NCBI RefSeq assembly: GCF_040939455.1
Contig: NC_134106.1
Span: forward strand, 75,027,001-75,091,000
DNA length: 64,000 nt
DNA from: Microcebus murinus
Taxonomy: Eukaryota; Chordata; Mammalia; Primates; Cheirogaleidae
Reading direction: 5' to 3'
Shown: positions 1 to 11,523 of the stretch, piece by piece
How positions within the stretch are numbered: the first letter of the stretch is position 1
Layout: every line of letters begins with the position of its first letter
Program-made: the position numbers and the translations under genes
The notes under the pieces: model-generated
The model's input: the letters and a program-made list of their open reading frames with translations, nothing else
The model's database searches: none
What the model was told of the DNA's origin: nothing

Positions 1-1400
1 AAAGAAGCCCAAGACAGAGTTCTATTCTGCAAGGGGCACCCCATCTTCTCCTCTGTCTCCACACGTAGGTTCTCCTCCTTGGGTTTTGTCTGATATTTTA
101 TTAGGGCCAATGCTATAAAATCAGTATCTGAAATGACAACTGATGATTTGTCAGGCTAACGGAGAAGAGTCAGTCTACAATGCAAGAAACGAACCTGAAT
201 GTAAATCAGGTGAAGGCAAATATCTTCCAGAGTTAAAGGCAGTCAAGAAAATATGCAAAGTTAAGGGGAAACCATTTCATCTTCATGATGTGTGTACTAC
301 ACTCTCATTTGCACTGGGAGTGACATTAACTCACCAGTTTATTTGCAAATGAACAAAGAGGAACCTGAAACACTTTCATTGTCTTAAAAGAGAAATTTGC
401 CAGTTAAAGAGAATGTTCCTCCTAACAGCTCATAATCTTGGTCAGCCTCCTCGATGCTCCCCAGGTCATGGCTTTGCTGAGTCATCCTGCTAGGCAGACC
501 CCTCAGACTCAGGGCCCAGCTGACATCTGCTCACCAGAGGCTCGGAGGGCCAGCCGGCTGCAACCACAGAACTTCAGAATCTTGTTATCTATGTGGTTTA
601 TACTGCTGAAATATTTTGTCCTTAGCTAAAAATCATAATAATTATGTAAAATTATGTATTGGGGTGAAAAAAATCCATACTTAAGGTCATGTCACATGTT
701 AAAATATGGTTAAAATTGGCATGATCTTGGAATCTCAACAGAAAGATCTCCTCGTAGAATGTTTAAGTGAAAAAAAAGGAAGTTGAAGAATAATAGGCAT
801 ACTACAATCCCCATTCTGTTAACACATGCACATACACACACACTCTTACATGAAAAAAATCTGATGGTTTACAAAACTATTGAGAGTGGTGATCCATAGT
901 GCTTTGAATATAGAATAATCTCATTTTCTAAATTTTGCTTTTCTCTAATGTGTGATTCTTTTACAATTTATATTACTTTTGCAATTAAAACCAATAAAAA
1001 TCAAATTTTAAAGAAGCTCTGGCTCTTTGCATGGGAACTTTCCTAGTAATGAAATATCTTCTTATTTAAGCTAGTTACACTTTCTCCTCTAACAATTTAT
1101 TCTCATTTCCTCCTTGTTTTGGTTTTTCTTGCAGATGAAGAAAGAAATCAGCATCTTCTCTAGATCAAGGGGACTATGCATTTATTTTCACTTTTAATTG
1201 TGAAGTTTCAAGTAAGCACAAGAGTATCATGTACCTGCCACCAGCTTCCATGATTGTCCACTTTCTGCCCTGCACCCCAGCCCTGTGCCTGTTCAGTGGG
1301 TTCAGTCCAGCCACGTGGAGAGCTTACTACTGTTCACTTTGATAGTAGTTTGGAGACAACAAGTAATGAGTCAGTGAACTTGAAGACAGATAATTAGAAA
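1..1400. other. AT-rich sequence without a recognised gene
   Basis: I see no supportable gene here. Short open frames at 143-352 and 438-629 have no recognisable motifs and look like chance frames. A short CA-rich tract lies near 829-846. The stretch from about 745 to 1005 has the texture of a decayed repeat 3' end, ending in A-rich DNA with AATAAA-like words, but I cannot name it. A pyrimidine tract followed by CAG near 1112-1135 resembles a splice acceptor, but nothing after it is open far enough to argue for an exon. Confidence 0.5.
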
Positions 1401-1836
1401 TTACTCAATGTGAATATAGAGAAAATAGACCGGAAAAAATGAACAGAGTCTGAGATATCTGTGTGATGATAACAAAAGAACTAGCATTCATACCAGCAGA
1501 GTCTTACAGGAAAGGAGAAAAAGTGTGGGGCTACAAAATAATCAAATAATTAGTGGGCAAAAATTCCCCAAATTTGGCAAAAAGCATATACCTACGTACG
1601 GATTCAAAAAGGATAAAGTAGAACAAATCCCAAACAGTATAAACCCAAAGAAATCCACACCAATAAAATCATAGACACATTTCCGAAAATTAAAAACAGA
1701 GTCCTAAAAGAAGCAAAAGAGAAACAACACATTACTTGTAAAACTTCAGCCAGAGAGAAGTGGCATAGCATTTTTACAAGGACTGACAGAAAAAAATTTT
1801 TCAACTCTGAATTCTATATTCAGTAAAACAATTCTT
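1401..1836 (+). repeat. Old LINE-1 (L1M) fragment, ORF1 3' part
   Basis: The sequence reads like the 3' part of ORF1 in an ancient mammalian L1. Recognisable pieces are the glutamine- and lysine-rich stretch near 1640-1720, the segment around 1745-1790 that encodes the conserved end of the RNA-binding region, and the AATTCTATATTCAG motif at 1810-1823. Many stops are present, so it is long dead. It is cut off at 1836 by a foreign segment and resumes at about 2743, so this and the next L1 entry are one original copy. The subfamily is a guess. Confidence 0.7.
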
Positions 1837-2731
1837 GCTATATCAGTTTGATTTGGATGCTTGCTCTATCTCTTAAACTATATATTTTTGCGGTTTAGTA
1901 TGCCTGGTCACTTTTTCTTGATAGCCAGACATGAGAATAAAAGGAACTGCAATAAGGCCTTTAGTAATGTGGTGGTAAGGTGTGGGGGGAGGGGAAGAAT
2001 TCTAGTCTTTTGGCGAGCCTGTGACTCCAAACTGTGAACTTCACACAGTGCTTCTCAGTGCCCCAGCACCCCCAGAGGTGGGACGGGGTGGCTAGAGTGA
2101 GCTGGAATTGAATATTTCTCTTCCCCTATGTGGAAGGCTAGAGTGTGCTGGAGTATGATGTTTCCCTTCTCCCAGGTTGATTAGGCTCACAAAAAAAACC
2201 AATAGTTTACACTCTGGTAAAAACAGTTTCTGTTGGTCTTATCAACTAGAATAGAAGGCTCTGGATTGTTTAAAAATAATTCCTCTCCTACTCCTTACCC
2301 CCACCCACCTGACCCCTGCCAGAACCACAAGGAGGTTTTTTTTCTTCTGATATTCACTACGAGAAATTGGAACCAAAACTCACAAAAGTGTGGGGGTCCC
2401 CTTGGACTGAGTTCCCCTGGAGTATTTAACTCTCAGACTTGTTTACTCTGAACTTTCAGCAGTTCATCAATTACAGTCCAGGTTTTCCTACCCCAGTATT
2501 GGTTGCCACAGACGTTCCTGCTCAGGAGATTCTGCTCCAGGAAGTTGTGATTCTCTGTAGTAGTCTGTTGGTCTCTCTAATCTGAGGGGCAGTGGTTTAT
2601 GCTGTGACCTCACTTCTCTGATGAATCTAAGAAGAGTTGTTGGTTTTTTCAGATTGTTCAGCTTTTATTTGTTGTTTGGATGTAGTGAAAACTTCCAAGC
2701 TTCTTACATGCTGGACTGCAAACCAGAAGTC
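1837..2731. mobile_element. 895-bp segment inserted in old L1, flanked by 11-bp duplication
   Basis: This segment interrupts an L1 ORF1 copy whose left and right halves join cleanly if it is removed. It is bounded by AAACAATTCTT at 1826-1836 and AAACTATTCTT at 2732-2742, an 11-bp near-perfect duplication of the target (one mismatch). The interior is not L1-coding and is more GC-rich than its flanks, with blocks such as 2021-2120 and 2390-2460. It has no long poly-A tail, no obvious terminal inverted repeat and no TG...CA ends placed to fit the duplication. I have the impression of a repeat family seen elsewhere in primate genomes but cannot name it. A retroposed element whose tail has decayed, or an internal DNA-transposon derivative, would both fit. 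Confidence 0.55.
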
Positions 2732-5300
2732 AAACTATTCTTTAGAAATGAAGGGGAAATAAAGACATTATAAGATGAAGGGAATTAAGAAAATATGTCA
2801 GCAATAGACCTACACTTAAAGTATGACTAAAGGAAGTGTTCTAAATACAAAACAAATGATAACAGAAGACTTCAGGACTGGAAGAAAAAAAGAAAGAAAA
2901 ATGGGCATGAATATAAAATATAATAATTTGTTTAAACAAAAATAATAATGATGTAGACTGATGTTAACATATATGTAAGTTAAGTGAAAAACAACAGCAA
3001 TAAAAAAATCCAGGAGGGGAGAAATGGAAATATACTGTTGTAAACTTCTTATACTATATGAGAAGAAGTATAATATTATAATGATGATAGTATGCCACTT
3101 AACATATAGTATATGTGGTAGGCTAGGATTAAAGATGTATTTATTAATCCTAAGGAATATTAACATAGCACAATAACAAAGAGTTATAGCAAATAAGGTA
3201 AAAAAAAAAAAAAGAAATAAAATTGAATCATAAAAATGCTCAATCCAAAAGAAAGCAGAGAAAAAGGGAAAGGGGAGCAAAAACAATATGGGATGAATTG
3301 AAAAAAAAAAACAGCAGGATAGCAGGAATAAACCTAACCATATCAATAATTACATTAAATGTAAATGGTCTAAACAATATCAAACTGTAAAAAGCAGTTT
3401 GTCAAATTGGATTTTTAAAAAAGCTGCATCCAACTATGTGCCATTTATACAAAATGCACATTAAATATAAAGACATAAATAGATTTTTAAAAAGGATGAG
3501 AAAAGATACATAATATGAACAGAATTGAAAAAAATCTAGAGTGGCCATAGTAATATAAAAGTAGATTTCAAGCTAAGAATATCATCAGGGATAAAGAAGA
3601 ACATTTCAAAATGATAAAGAGATGAATTTATCAAGAGAACATAACAATTGTGAATATTTATTAACCCAAAAACAGAGCTTCCAAATACATGAAACAGAAA
3701 TTGATAAATCTATCAGGATAAATTGACAGATACACATTTATAGTTAGAGATTTCGATACCTCTCTCTCTCAATAATAGAATGAGTAAACAGAAAATCAAC
3801 ACGGATATAGAAGACTTGAACAACACTATTGATAAAATTTACCTACTTGGCATTTATAAAACATGTCACCAAGAAATAGCAAAATAGACATTGTTTACAA
3901 GGACATGTTAAACATTTTCTAAAATATATTCTGTATTCTGAGCCATAAAATAATACTTACTAAATTTAAAAGGATTTGAATTATACAAGGCATGTTTTCT
4001 GAACAATCTGGAATCAAAATAGAAATCATTAGCAGAAATTTAACTGGAAAATTATCAAATATTTACAAATGGCTAAATAATTCAATTTTGAATAATAAAA
4101 AGGAAAATTAGAAAGTATTTTGAACAAAATTAAAATTAGAACAAAATAATAATATAACAACATTTGTGGGATTGGGCAAAACTTAGGGGAAAATTTATAG
4201 CATTAAATATCTATTTTAGAAAAAAGGGAAGGTTTCAAGTCAATGACTTCAACTTCCACTTTAAGAAATTCGAAAAAGAAGAGCAGATTAAACCCAAGTA
4301 AGCATTATAAGGGAAATAATAAAGATTAGAGAGAAAAAGCAATGTAACAAAAAACAAAAACAATAGAGAAAAATCAGTAAAACCAAAAGCTAGTTCTTTG
4401 AAAAAAATCAATGTAATTTAAAAACCTTTAGTGAGACTGGCAGGAAAATATTATTTAAGAGACAAATTAACTAATATTAGGAATTATAGAGGTGACATCT
4501 CTCAGATTCTGCAGATATTAAAAAGGATAATGACAAAATATTATGAATAACTTCATGCCTATAAATTAGAAAACTTATATAAAACGGAAAAATTCCTTGA
4601 AAGGCCCAGCCTACTAGAGCTCACTCAAAAAGAAATAAATAACCTGATAGCCCTTTATTTAGAGAATAAATTAAATTTGTAGCTAAAATGTATCCATGAA
4701 GAAAATTCCAGGTTGAGATGACTTCACTTGTGAACTCTACCAAACATTAAGAGATGGGACAATAATCCTCACAAACATTTTCAGAAAATGTAAGAGAACA
4801 ATTCCAAATCATTTTATGAGCCCATCGTTGCCCTTATTCCAAAACCAGACCAAGAAAACTACAGATGAATAATCCTCATGAACATAAATGCGACATTCAT
4901 AAGGAAAATTTAGCAAATCGAATTCAATAATTGATGAAAAAGATGAAACATAATGACCAGGTAGGGTTTATCTCAGGAATGCAAGATTGGTTTGATATTC
5001 AAAACCCAATCAATCATATTAAGTGCAAAATAAAAATGATGTGATCATCTCAATCAATGCAAAAAAATATATATGACAAAAATCCAATATCTATTCCTGA
5101 TTAAAAAGTCTTAGGAAACTAGGAATAAAAGAGCCTTTCTTCAACCTATTTAAGGACAGCTATGAAAAACTTCTAGCTAATATCATATTTCATGATAAAA
5201 GAGGGAATTTTCTTACCCTAAAATCAGGAACCAGATAAGATATATGCTTTCACCATTCTATTCAACATTGTACTAGAAATACTAGCTAGCACAGTAAGTC

Positions 5301-5324
5301 AAAAAAAAAAAAAAAAAAAAAAAA
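5301..5324. repeat. Poly(A) microsatellite, 24 bp, inside L1 ORF2
   Basis: This is an uninterrupted run of 24 A within the reverse-transcriptase part of the old L1. The ancestral L1 has only a short A-rich lysine stretch at this point, so the run looks like a later slippage expansion rather than the tail of an inserted retroposon. No target duplication is seen around it. Confidence 0.75.
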
Positions 5325-6243
5325 GAAATGGCATAGGCTGGCAAGATTCATATTTGGCTCAATCAAGTATATACAAAATCCTCAGAAATGTATAAGTAAA
5401 ATACTAGAACTCAAAAGTAAATTTAACAAGGTTCAGGGCACATGAAAATATATAAAATATCACAGTATTTCTATGTATCTACTATCAATGAACTATCAGA
5501 CATAAAAATTTAATTCACTTACAATGGTAGCAAAAATGTAAAATACTTATGGATAAGTCTTAAAGAATATGCGCAAAACAGATACACTAAAATTTACAAA
5601 ACATTGGTAATATAAATTAATGAAAAAGTAAACAATTGGAGAGGTATACTTTGTTCATAGGTCAGAAGACTCAATATTGCTGAAATAACAGCTCTCCCCA
5701 ATGCAATGCTAATCAAACGTATAGCAGGCTTTTTGTAGAAATTGAAAATCAGATTCTAAAATTCATATGGAAATGCAAAAAACAAAAATAGCCAACATAA
5801 CTTTGAAAAGGAAGAAAGTTGGAAGGCTATGTGCTTTTAAGATTTATTATAAAGCTACAAGTAATCAAAATAATCCAGTATTAGCATCAAGATAGATGAA
5901 AAAAATCAATGGACCAAATAGAGAGTTCAGAAATAGAAATATACACAAAAATGTGAATGACTTATTTTTGACAGAGATGTAAAAGCAATTCAATGAAAAG
6001 AGGATAGCCTTTTCAAAAATAGTACTGTAACAATTGGATGTCTATATTAAAAAGACATGAACTTGGGTCCACAAATTGCATCATATAAAAAATGTAATTC
6101 AAAGTGGATTGAAGATCACCATGTAAAATCTAAAACTATAACCCTTTAAAGGAAAATATAAAAGAATATGACACAAGTATTGTGACTTTGGGTTAGGCAA
6201 AGTCACACCAAACACACAGCCCATTTAAAAAATTGAGAAATTA

Positions 6244-6575
6244 GGCCGGGCGCGGTGGCTCACGCCTGTAATCCTAGCTCTCTGGGAGGCCGAGGCGGGC
6301 GGATTGCTCAAGGTCAGGAGTTCAAAACCAGCCTGAGCAAGAGCGAGACCCCGTCTCTACTATAAATAGAAAGAAATTAATTGGCCAACTGATATATATA
6401 TATATAAAATTAGCCGGGCATGGTGGCGCATGCCTGTAGTCCCAGCTACTCAGGAGGCTGAGGCAGAAGGATCACTCGAGCCTAGGAGTTTGAGGTTGCT
6501 GTGAGCTAGGCTGACGCCACGGCACTCACTCTAGCCTGGACAACAAAGCGAGGCTCTGTCTCAAAAAAAAAAAAA
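6244..6575 (+). mobile_element. Alu SINE, strepsirrhine type, with target-site duplication
   Basis: This is a full-length dimeric Alu beginning GGCCGGGCGCGGTGGCTCAC and ending in a run of A. Box A and box B of the 7SL-derived RNA polymerase III promoter are intact to the eye in the left monomer. The middle linker is unusually long and AT-rich (about 6355-6410, including a TATATATATATA run), as in lemur and galago Alus. It is flanked by the duplicated target AAAATTGAGAAATTA (6229-6243 and about 6574-6588), which proves insertion into the older L1. Little divergence from an Alu consensus suggests a fairly recent insertion. Confidence 0.95.
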
Positions 6576-7650
6576 AATTGAGAAATTAGACTATATCAAA
6601 ATTTAAAACTTCTATTCTTTGAAGACATTGCTAAGAGATTGAAAAATTAAGTCATGTCTGTACCTACCCTGGTGGTTGGAAAAAAAAAAACATAGAAAAA
6701 AAAAATGAAAGAAAAGATAAGCCACAGATTAGGAGAAAATTTTGCCAAACATATAGCTGATAATGCACTTATATCCAGAATATATGAAGAACTCCCATAA
6801 CTCAACAATAAGAACACTGTCCAGTTAAAAATAAAATGGACAAAAGATTTAAATAGACATTTCCCCAAAGAAGATATATGCATTGGCAATAAAAGCATGA
6901 AAAAGAGATGTTCATTATTCATCATTAGGGAATGCAAATTGAAACCACCATGTGATACTACTACACATATTTTAGAATGGCTAAAAGTAAAAAGATGGAC
7001 CATACCAAGTATTGACAAGGATGTGGAATAATTGGAATTCTCATGCACTGCTAGTGGGATTGTAAAATTATACAGCAACTTTGGAAAACAGATTAAAGTT
7101 TCTTAAGAAGTTAAACATGCACCTAATACTTGTCCCAGACGTCCAATTCTGCGTGAAAAGAAAGCAGATGTCCATACAAAGACTTGTACACAAATACTCA
7201 CAATGGCTTTATTGGTAGGAGCCCCAAACTGGAAGCAACCCAAATGTTCATGAACAGATGAATGGATAAACAAATTGTGGTATATTCATACAATGGACTA
7301 CTACTCAGCAAAAAGAGAAAAAAGGAAAAAGAAAGAAATGATTGATAAACACAACATGGTTGAATCTCCAAAATAATTATGCTGAGTAAAAGAAGCCAAA
7401 CAAAAAAGACTACATACTGCATATGCTATTTTAATGAAACTACAGAAAATGAAAATTTACAGTGATATAAAACAAACCAGTAGAGGGGAAGGGAAACCTG
7501 GGAGGGAAATCACAAAGGTACATGAGGCAACTTTTGGGGAGAGATGGAGATGTTCACTATATTGGTTATAATTTATATTGTATACTTTAAATATGTGCAG
7601 ATTTTTTATGTGTTAGTTATGCCACAATAAATCTGCTAAAAAACAAAATA

Positions 7651-8594
7651 GAACAAAGCAGGATACCAAGACTTTTCTTGCACGCAGATGACTGTTCTCT
7701 ATCTGGCCTGCAAACAGGTGCACACAAAATCTACATATTTAACTGGAGCCTGCCAGACATCACCTCTGTAACATTATGCAAATCCCTGTGAGAAAGAGAC
7801 AATAATTATGTTAGAAACCACCAGAATATGTTTGTTTCCACATACTTTTTTTTCCCCCTTCCAAGATCTGGGTTGTCTATAGCATGTGGCTGCCAGTTAA
7901 CCCAACTTGGGGCTTTTCTCTTTGGTTTAGAGAATCTGAAATTGAGCTCTGCCCAAGTTCAGTGCATGTGGTGATTCATGTGTGTGGAAAGTACCTTGGG
8001 CTGACCGCAAACTAGAGTTCCTTACAACTACATCAATGTCAAAACTAACCACTGTCTCCTGGGTTGTTTGTTTAAAAAAAACCCATGGTCTTCGTTTTGA
8101 TCACTTTTAAATAATCTATAAGATAAACTTCTTTTCTGTTCTTTTCATTTCCTAACTTTTAAGACTTTTCATTTTTTCACTCTGTAGGAGATTTTGTTCT
8201 CACTAAAGAATGATTCCAGCGTTATGTTCAAACTCTCCTGAGCTGTGAAGGGGCTCACATTTAAGGGCCGTTCTTGTCACCCCGAATGTGCCAAGTTGAG
8301 TCACTAAGGTGGCCACACCAAGACACAGCCATCCAAAGCAGCAGTCTGTTTCTTGCCAGAAAATCTTGTTCCTCTGCAATGCCTTTTCCAGAATGAACCA
8401 TGCCATGGTAAGGTGGGAGTGAAAAGGCAGATATCCTCAGGCATGAGTTTCCAGAACTTCTCATCAGCTCCTGTACCACTGTGGCAAATCACTTTACATC
8501 TCCAGGAGCAGGAAAAAGAGCACTGACTGCATTTCTGTCCCTTGCTGAAAAGGATGCTCTGTCAGAGAAACTTCCAGCAAATTTCTAAGGCCAG
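7651..8594. other. Unassigned sequence without recognised gene
   Basis: I see no repeat or gene that I can name. Several overlapping minus-strand frames at 8203-8492 are short, overlap each other in different frames and carry no motif, so they are treated as chance. Confidence 0.5.
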
Positions 8595-8735
8595 TATTAA
8601 GCCAGGCTAGAGATGAAGCTCAGAGAGCTCAGTAAGGTCTCACTAGGTCAAGGTTTGAACCCAGGCCAGTCTGGCCAGAAGACCCACATGCTTTCCTAAG
8701 CTCAGTATATTCCTCTCCACTACCAGGTCACTACT
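8595..8735 (-). repeat. MIR SINE
   Basis: The core of an ancient mammalian-wide MIR is readable in reverse orientation. It has the GAAGCTCAGAGAGCTCAG block near 8613-8630, then the GGTTTGAACCCAGG block at about 8650-8664, which is the reverse complement of the MIR tRNA-derived box B region. It is divergent and lacks clear ends, as is normal for MIR. Confidence 0.75.
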
Positions 8736-8999
8736 GCCTCATAATCACTGTTAGAGCCACAGGTGGATTTTGTTCAGCATTTTCCAGGTGATTGATACTT
8801 TAGATGTTCAGCTGCAATGTACATGTAATTTACACTGACATCTTCTGAAGGAGCTGACAAACCTGGACTTGACTTGAGGCTGCCTCTGGAGCCTTTTGAG
8901 ATGTTATATAACTGGATAGGAGGCTGGGCCTGAACACAGCAATGCTGTGTTCTCATCCTCCAGATCACCGTATAAACTTATGTGTCCATGAAGTCAAGG
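8736..8999. other. Short unassigned spacer
   Basis: Nothing recognisable. It lies between MIR and L2 fragments and is probably ancient decayed repeat or unique DNA. Confidence 0.4.
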
Positions 9000-9935
9000 A
9001 GCCAGGCAGAGGCCCTGCCACAGGGCCTTTTAGGCTAGGGTAAAGAGTTTGGGCTTTTCTCTAAGACAAGGTTTTGCATAGGAGAGTGTTATGATTAGAT
9101 TGCTCAAGAAAAGAAGCTTAGAGAGCAGACCAGAGTCCACTGCAATAGCCCCAGCAAGAGAAGATGGTGACTTGGACTTTATGGAACCAATAAGAACAAA
9201 AGGAATGGATACATCAACAATTGTTTTAGAGGTAGAGTCAGACTGGACTTGATGAGGACTAGAGGTGGGCTCTGAGGATGAAGAGCCAAGGCTAACTTGT
9301 AGAATTTTGTTTTGAGAAACTCAAGAACCCAAGAAAGGAAAGAGTAAGAGAAAATCAGATGTGGAAACATCTTGTGCTTTGTTCTAAACAACCTTGAATT
9401 TGAAATACATGTTAAATCTAAGAAGAGTAGGCCATAGTATACATGTGTGTGGGATCTGGATAGTACTTAAAGACAAGAGAGGGGAAGAGGTCCCCTAGGG
9501 ATCCAGTGTGTATAGGGAAGAAAAGAGGGGTAGGAAATGATCCCCAGCATGGGGCAGCCATGAGAGCAGAGGCAATAGACATGGCCAAGAAAACTAAGAA
9601 ACAGCAATCAGTGCAGTAGGAAGACATTAAAGAGTGTCTAGTGTTCTAAAAGCAAAGAGAATAAAGGGTCTCAGGACAAAAAAGTGGTCAATTGTGTCAA
9701 ATTAGATGAAGACAGGCACATCCATTGAATTTGGCAGGGATTAAATCACAGCAGGCTGCCATATAAATGGTTATATCTAAGCCATCTAAAAGAATAGTGT
9801 TTATTCTCTGTACATTTAATAAACATCTATTATGTGCCAGGTATCCTTTCAGGCACTGGGATACAGAGATTAATAAGATATCATCCTTGCTTTCAAGGAG
9901 TTCCCAGTCGTGAGCAAGAAACAGGCAATAGCCAG
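9000..9935 (-). repeat. LINE L2 (CR1-type) fragment
   Basis: Reading the opposite strand gives the degenerate C-terminal part of an L2 reverse-transcriptase ORF followed by its 3' UTR. Landmarks on the plus strand are the GGGCCTTTTAGGCTAGGGTA block at 9021-9040 and the ATGATTAGATTGCTCAAG block near 9090. Others are the CAATTGTGTCAAATTAGATG block at 9690-9709 and the L2 3'-end word TATGTGCCAGG at 9831-9841. The order of these landmarks is not that of one simple copy, so two or more L2 pieces may be joined here. All frames are broken. Confidence 0.65.
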
Positions 9936-9944
9936 TTGTTCATT

Positions 9945-10095
9945 GCATGTGTTTTCCCATTGTTCCTACAATAGTCTCATGCATCAGTTATTGCCATTAC
10001 ACCATTTTACCAATAAGGAAACCAAGGCAGGGAGAGGCCAAGTGCCTCGGACATTCAAAAACAAAACCAGGGCTTGATGGTAACATAAAACTTTC
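9945..10095 (-). repeat. MIR SINE
   Basis: The reverse-strand MIR core is seen as ACCATTTTACCAATAAGGAA near 10001-10020, followed by an AGGCCAAGTGCC block that corresponds to the usual AGGTTAAGTAAC motif. It is highly diverged. Confidence 0.65.
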
Positions 10096-10528
10096 AAGTA
10101 GGAATTCACAAAGGTGACTGAGAAATGGAAATGACCAAGCATCTTCACACTAGGAGGGCAAGTTCATCTGAAATACAGATGGACTTAGGGTGAGCCTAAT
10201 GCCTTCTTGTCCAGGAGGTGCAGTTTCAGACCCCTCCACCAAGCAACTGAAAGAGTGCTTGGTGCTGAAAAGCCTGTTTATCTGTGGTAGGAACACATTC
10301 CTGGCTGAGCCTGCCTCTTAACAGCACCACCACAGCAGCATAACCTGAGAGGTTCATCCAGCCTGCTAAAGTACTCCAAAGGCAACTCAGGACCAGCACT
10401 CTTCTCCCTGGCATGGTCAAGTACTGACCTTTGGGGATTCAGAGATAGGTCCACAAACCAGCCCTAACATTCTCAGCTCTCAATTGAGAGGCCTGACAAG
10501 TAGGAAACAGTGAAAGAACTCCAGAAAT

Positions 10529-11515
10529 ATGAAAAATCAAAGTGAAAAGATACCCCCAAAAGAAAACAATAACTTTTTACTAATGGATACCAACCTAAAC
10601 AAAAAGATTAAAATGGCAGATGAATCTCAAAGATAGATTATACAGAAGCTCAATGAAATACAAGAGAAAATAGAAACTCAACACAAAGAAGTCACAAAAA
10701 CAATGTAGGAAATGAATGAAAAATTATCTAAAGAAATTGAATTATTAAAGAAAAAACAAACAGAACTTCTGGAAGTGAAAAATTCATTCAAGCATTTACA
10801 AAACACAGTGGAAAGCTTTAAAGCATAGGCTAGATCAGACAGAAAGAATCTCAGAGCTTGAAGATAACATCATTGACCTAAACAAGTCAGTCAAAGAGCA
10901 AAACAGAGAAATAAGAAGAAACAAAGCCTACAAGAAATGTGGGATTATGTAAAGAGGCCAAACATAAGAATCATAGGCATCCCTGAGGGTGAAAAAAGGG
11001 CTGGAAAATCTATTTGAAGGAATAATCAGGGAAAATTTCCCTGGTGTCGCTAGAAATCTAGATATCCAGATACAAGAAGCTCAAAGCACTCCAGGGAGAT
11101 TCATCACAAAGAGGCAATCACTATAAAACACAGTCATTAGACTTGCCAAAGTAAACAGGAAAGAGGTATTCCTATGAACAATAAGGTGAAAAAAATCAGG
11201 TAACTTAAAAATGAAAACCTATCAAACTAACTGCAGACTTCTCAACTAAGATCTTACAAGCAGAAGTGATAGGGGTCCCATTCTTGGTCTCCTCAAACAG
11301 AATAACAGCCAGTCTAGAATTTTATATCCTTCAAAACTAAGTTTCTTATATGAGGGAGAAATATAAAGACCTTCCCAAAGACAGGCAAACACTGAGGGAA
11401 TTTGTCAAGACCAGACCTGCCCTGCAAGAAGTACTCAGAATTGCATTATACAGTGATCAAAACAATAGACATCCACCAGTGTAAAATCACCCAAAAGATA
11501 AAGGTCAGAGCCCAC
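10529..11515 (+). pseudogene. L1 ORF1 (RNA-binding protein) pseudogene
   Basis: L1 ORF1 encodes the trimeric RNA-binding chaperone of the L1 ribonucleoprotein. The reading starts at ATG 10529. It runs through a lysine- and glutamate-rich coiled-coil region (about 10560-10830), then the RRM-like domain with the readable stretch W-D-Y-V-K-R-P-N-I-R-I-I-G-I-P-E-G-E (10940-10993), and then a frameshifted C-terminal domain. There is an in-frame stop after about 35 codons and several more later, so no functional protein is expected. Confidence 0.8.
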
Positions 11516-11523
11516 ATACCACA

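Larger units (their letters stand above)
2743..7650 (+). repeat. Old LINE-1 (L1M) ORF2 and 3' UTR remnant, interrupted by Alu
   Basis: This continues the L1 copy begun at 1401. The start of the ORF2 endonuclease domain is readable at 3352-3375, which encodes T-L-N-V-N-G-L-N. Reverse-transcriptase-like sequence lies around 4800-5330. The C-terminal part of ORF2 runs to about 7440 (a Gly-rich stretch and the usual phrase of primer-like words near 6840-7100). A 3' UTR follows, with the AATATGTGCAG and CACAATAAA words at 7591-7632. Frames are broken throughout by stops and indels. An Alu is inserted at 6244-6575 with clear target duplications. Long open frames on the opposite strand (for example 2816-3346) are antisense artefacts of A-rich L1 DNA. 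Confidence 0.85.

Noticed and set aside
1112..1140. Splice-acceptor-like pyrimidine tract followed by CAG and ATGAAG
   Set aside because: No open frame of useful length or conserved motif follows, and such tracts are common in AT-rich DNA.
2816..3346. 176-codon minus-strand frame rich in Phe, Leu and Ile
   Set aside because: It lies antisense to A-rich L1 ORF1/ORF2 DNA; such frames arise because the complement is T-rich and lacks stops.
6647..7422. Minus-strand hydrophobic frames at 6647-7078 and 7198-7422
   Set aside because: Antisense artefacts of the old L1 ORF2 3' end; no membrane protein signature beyond T-rich codons.
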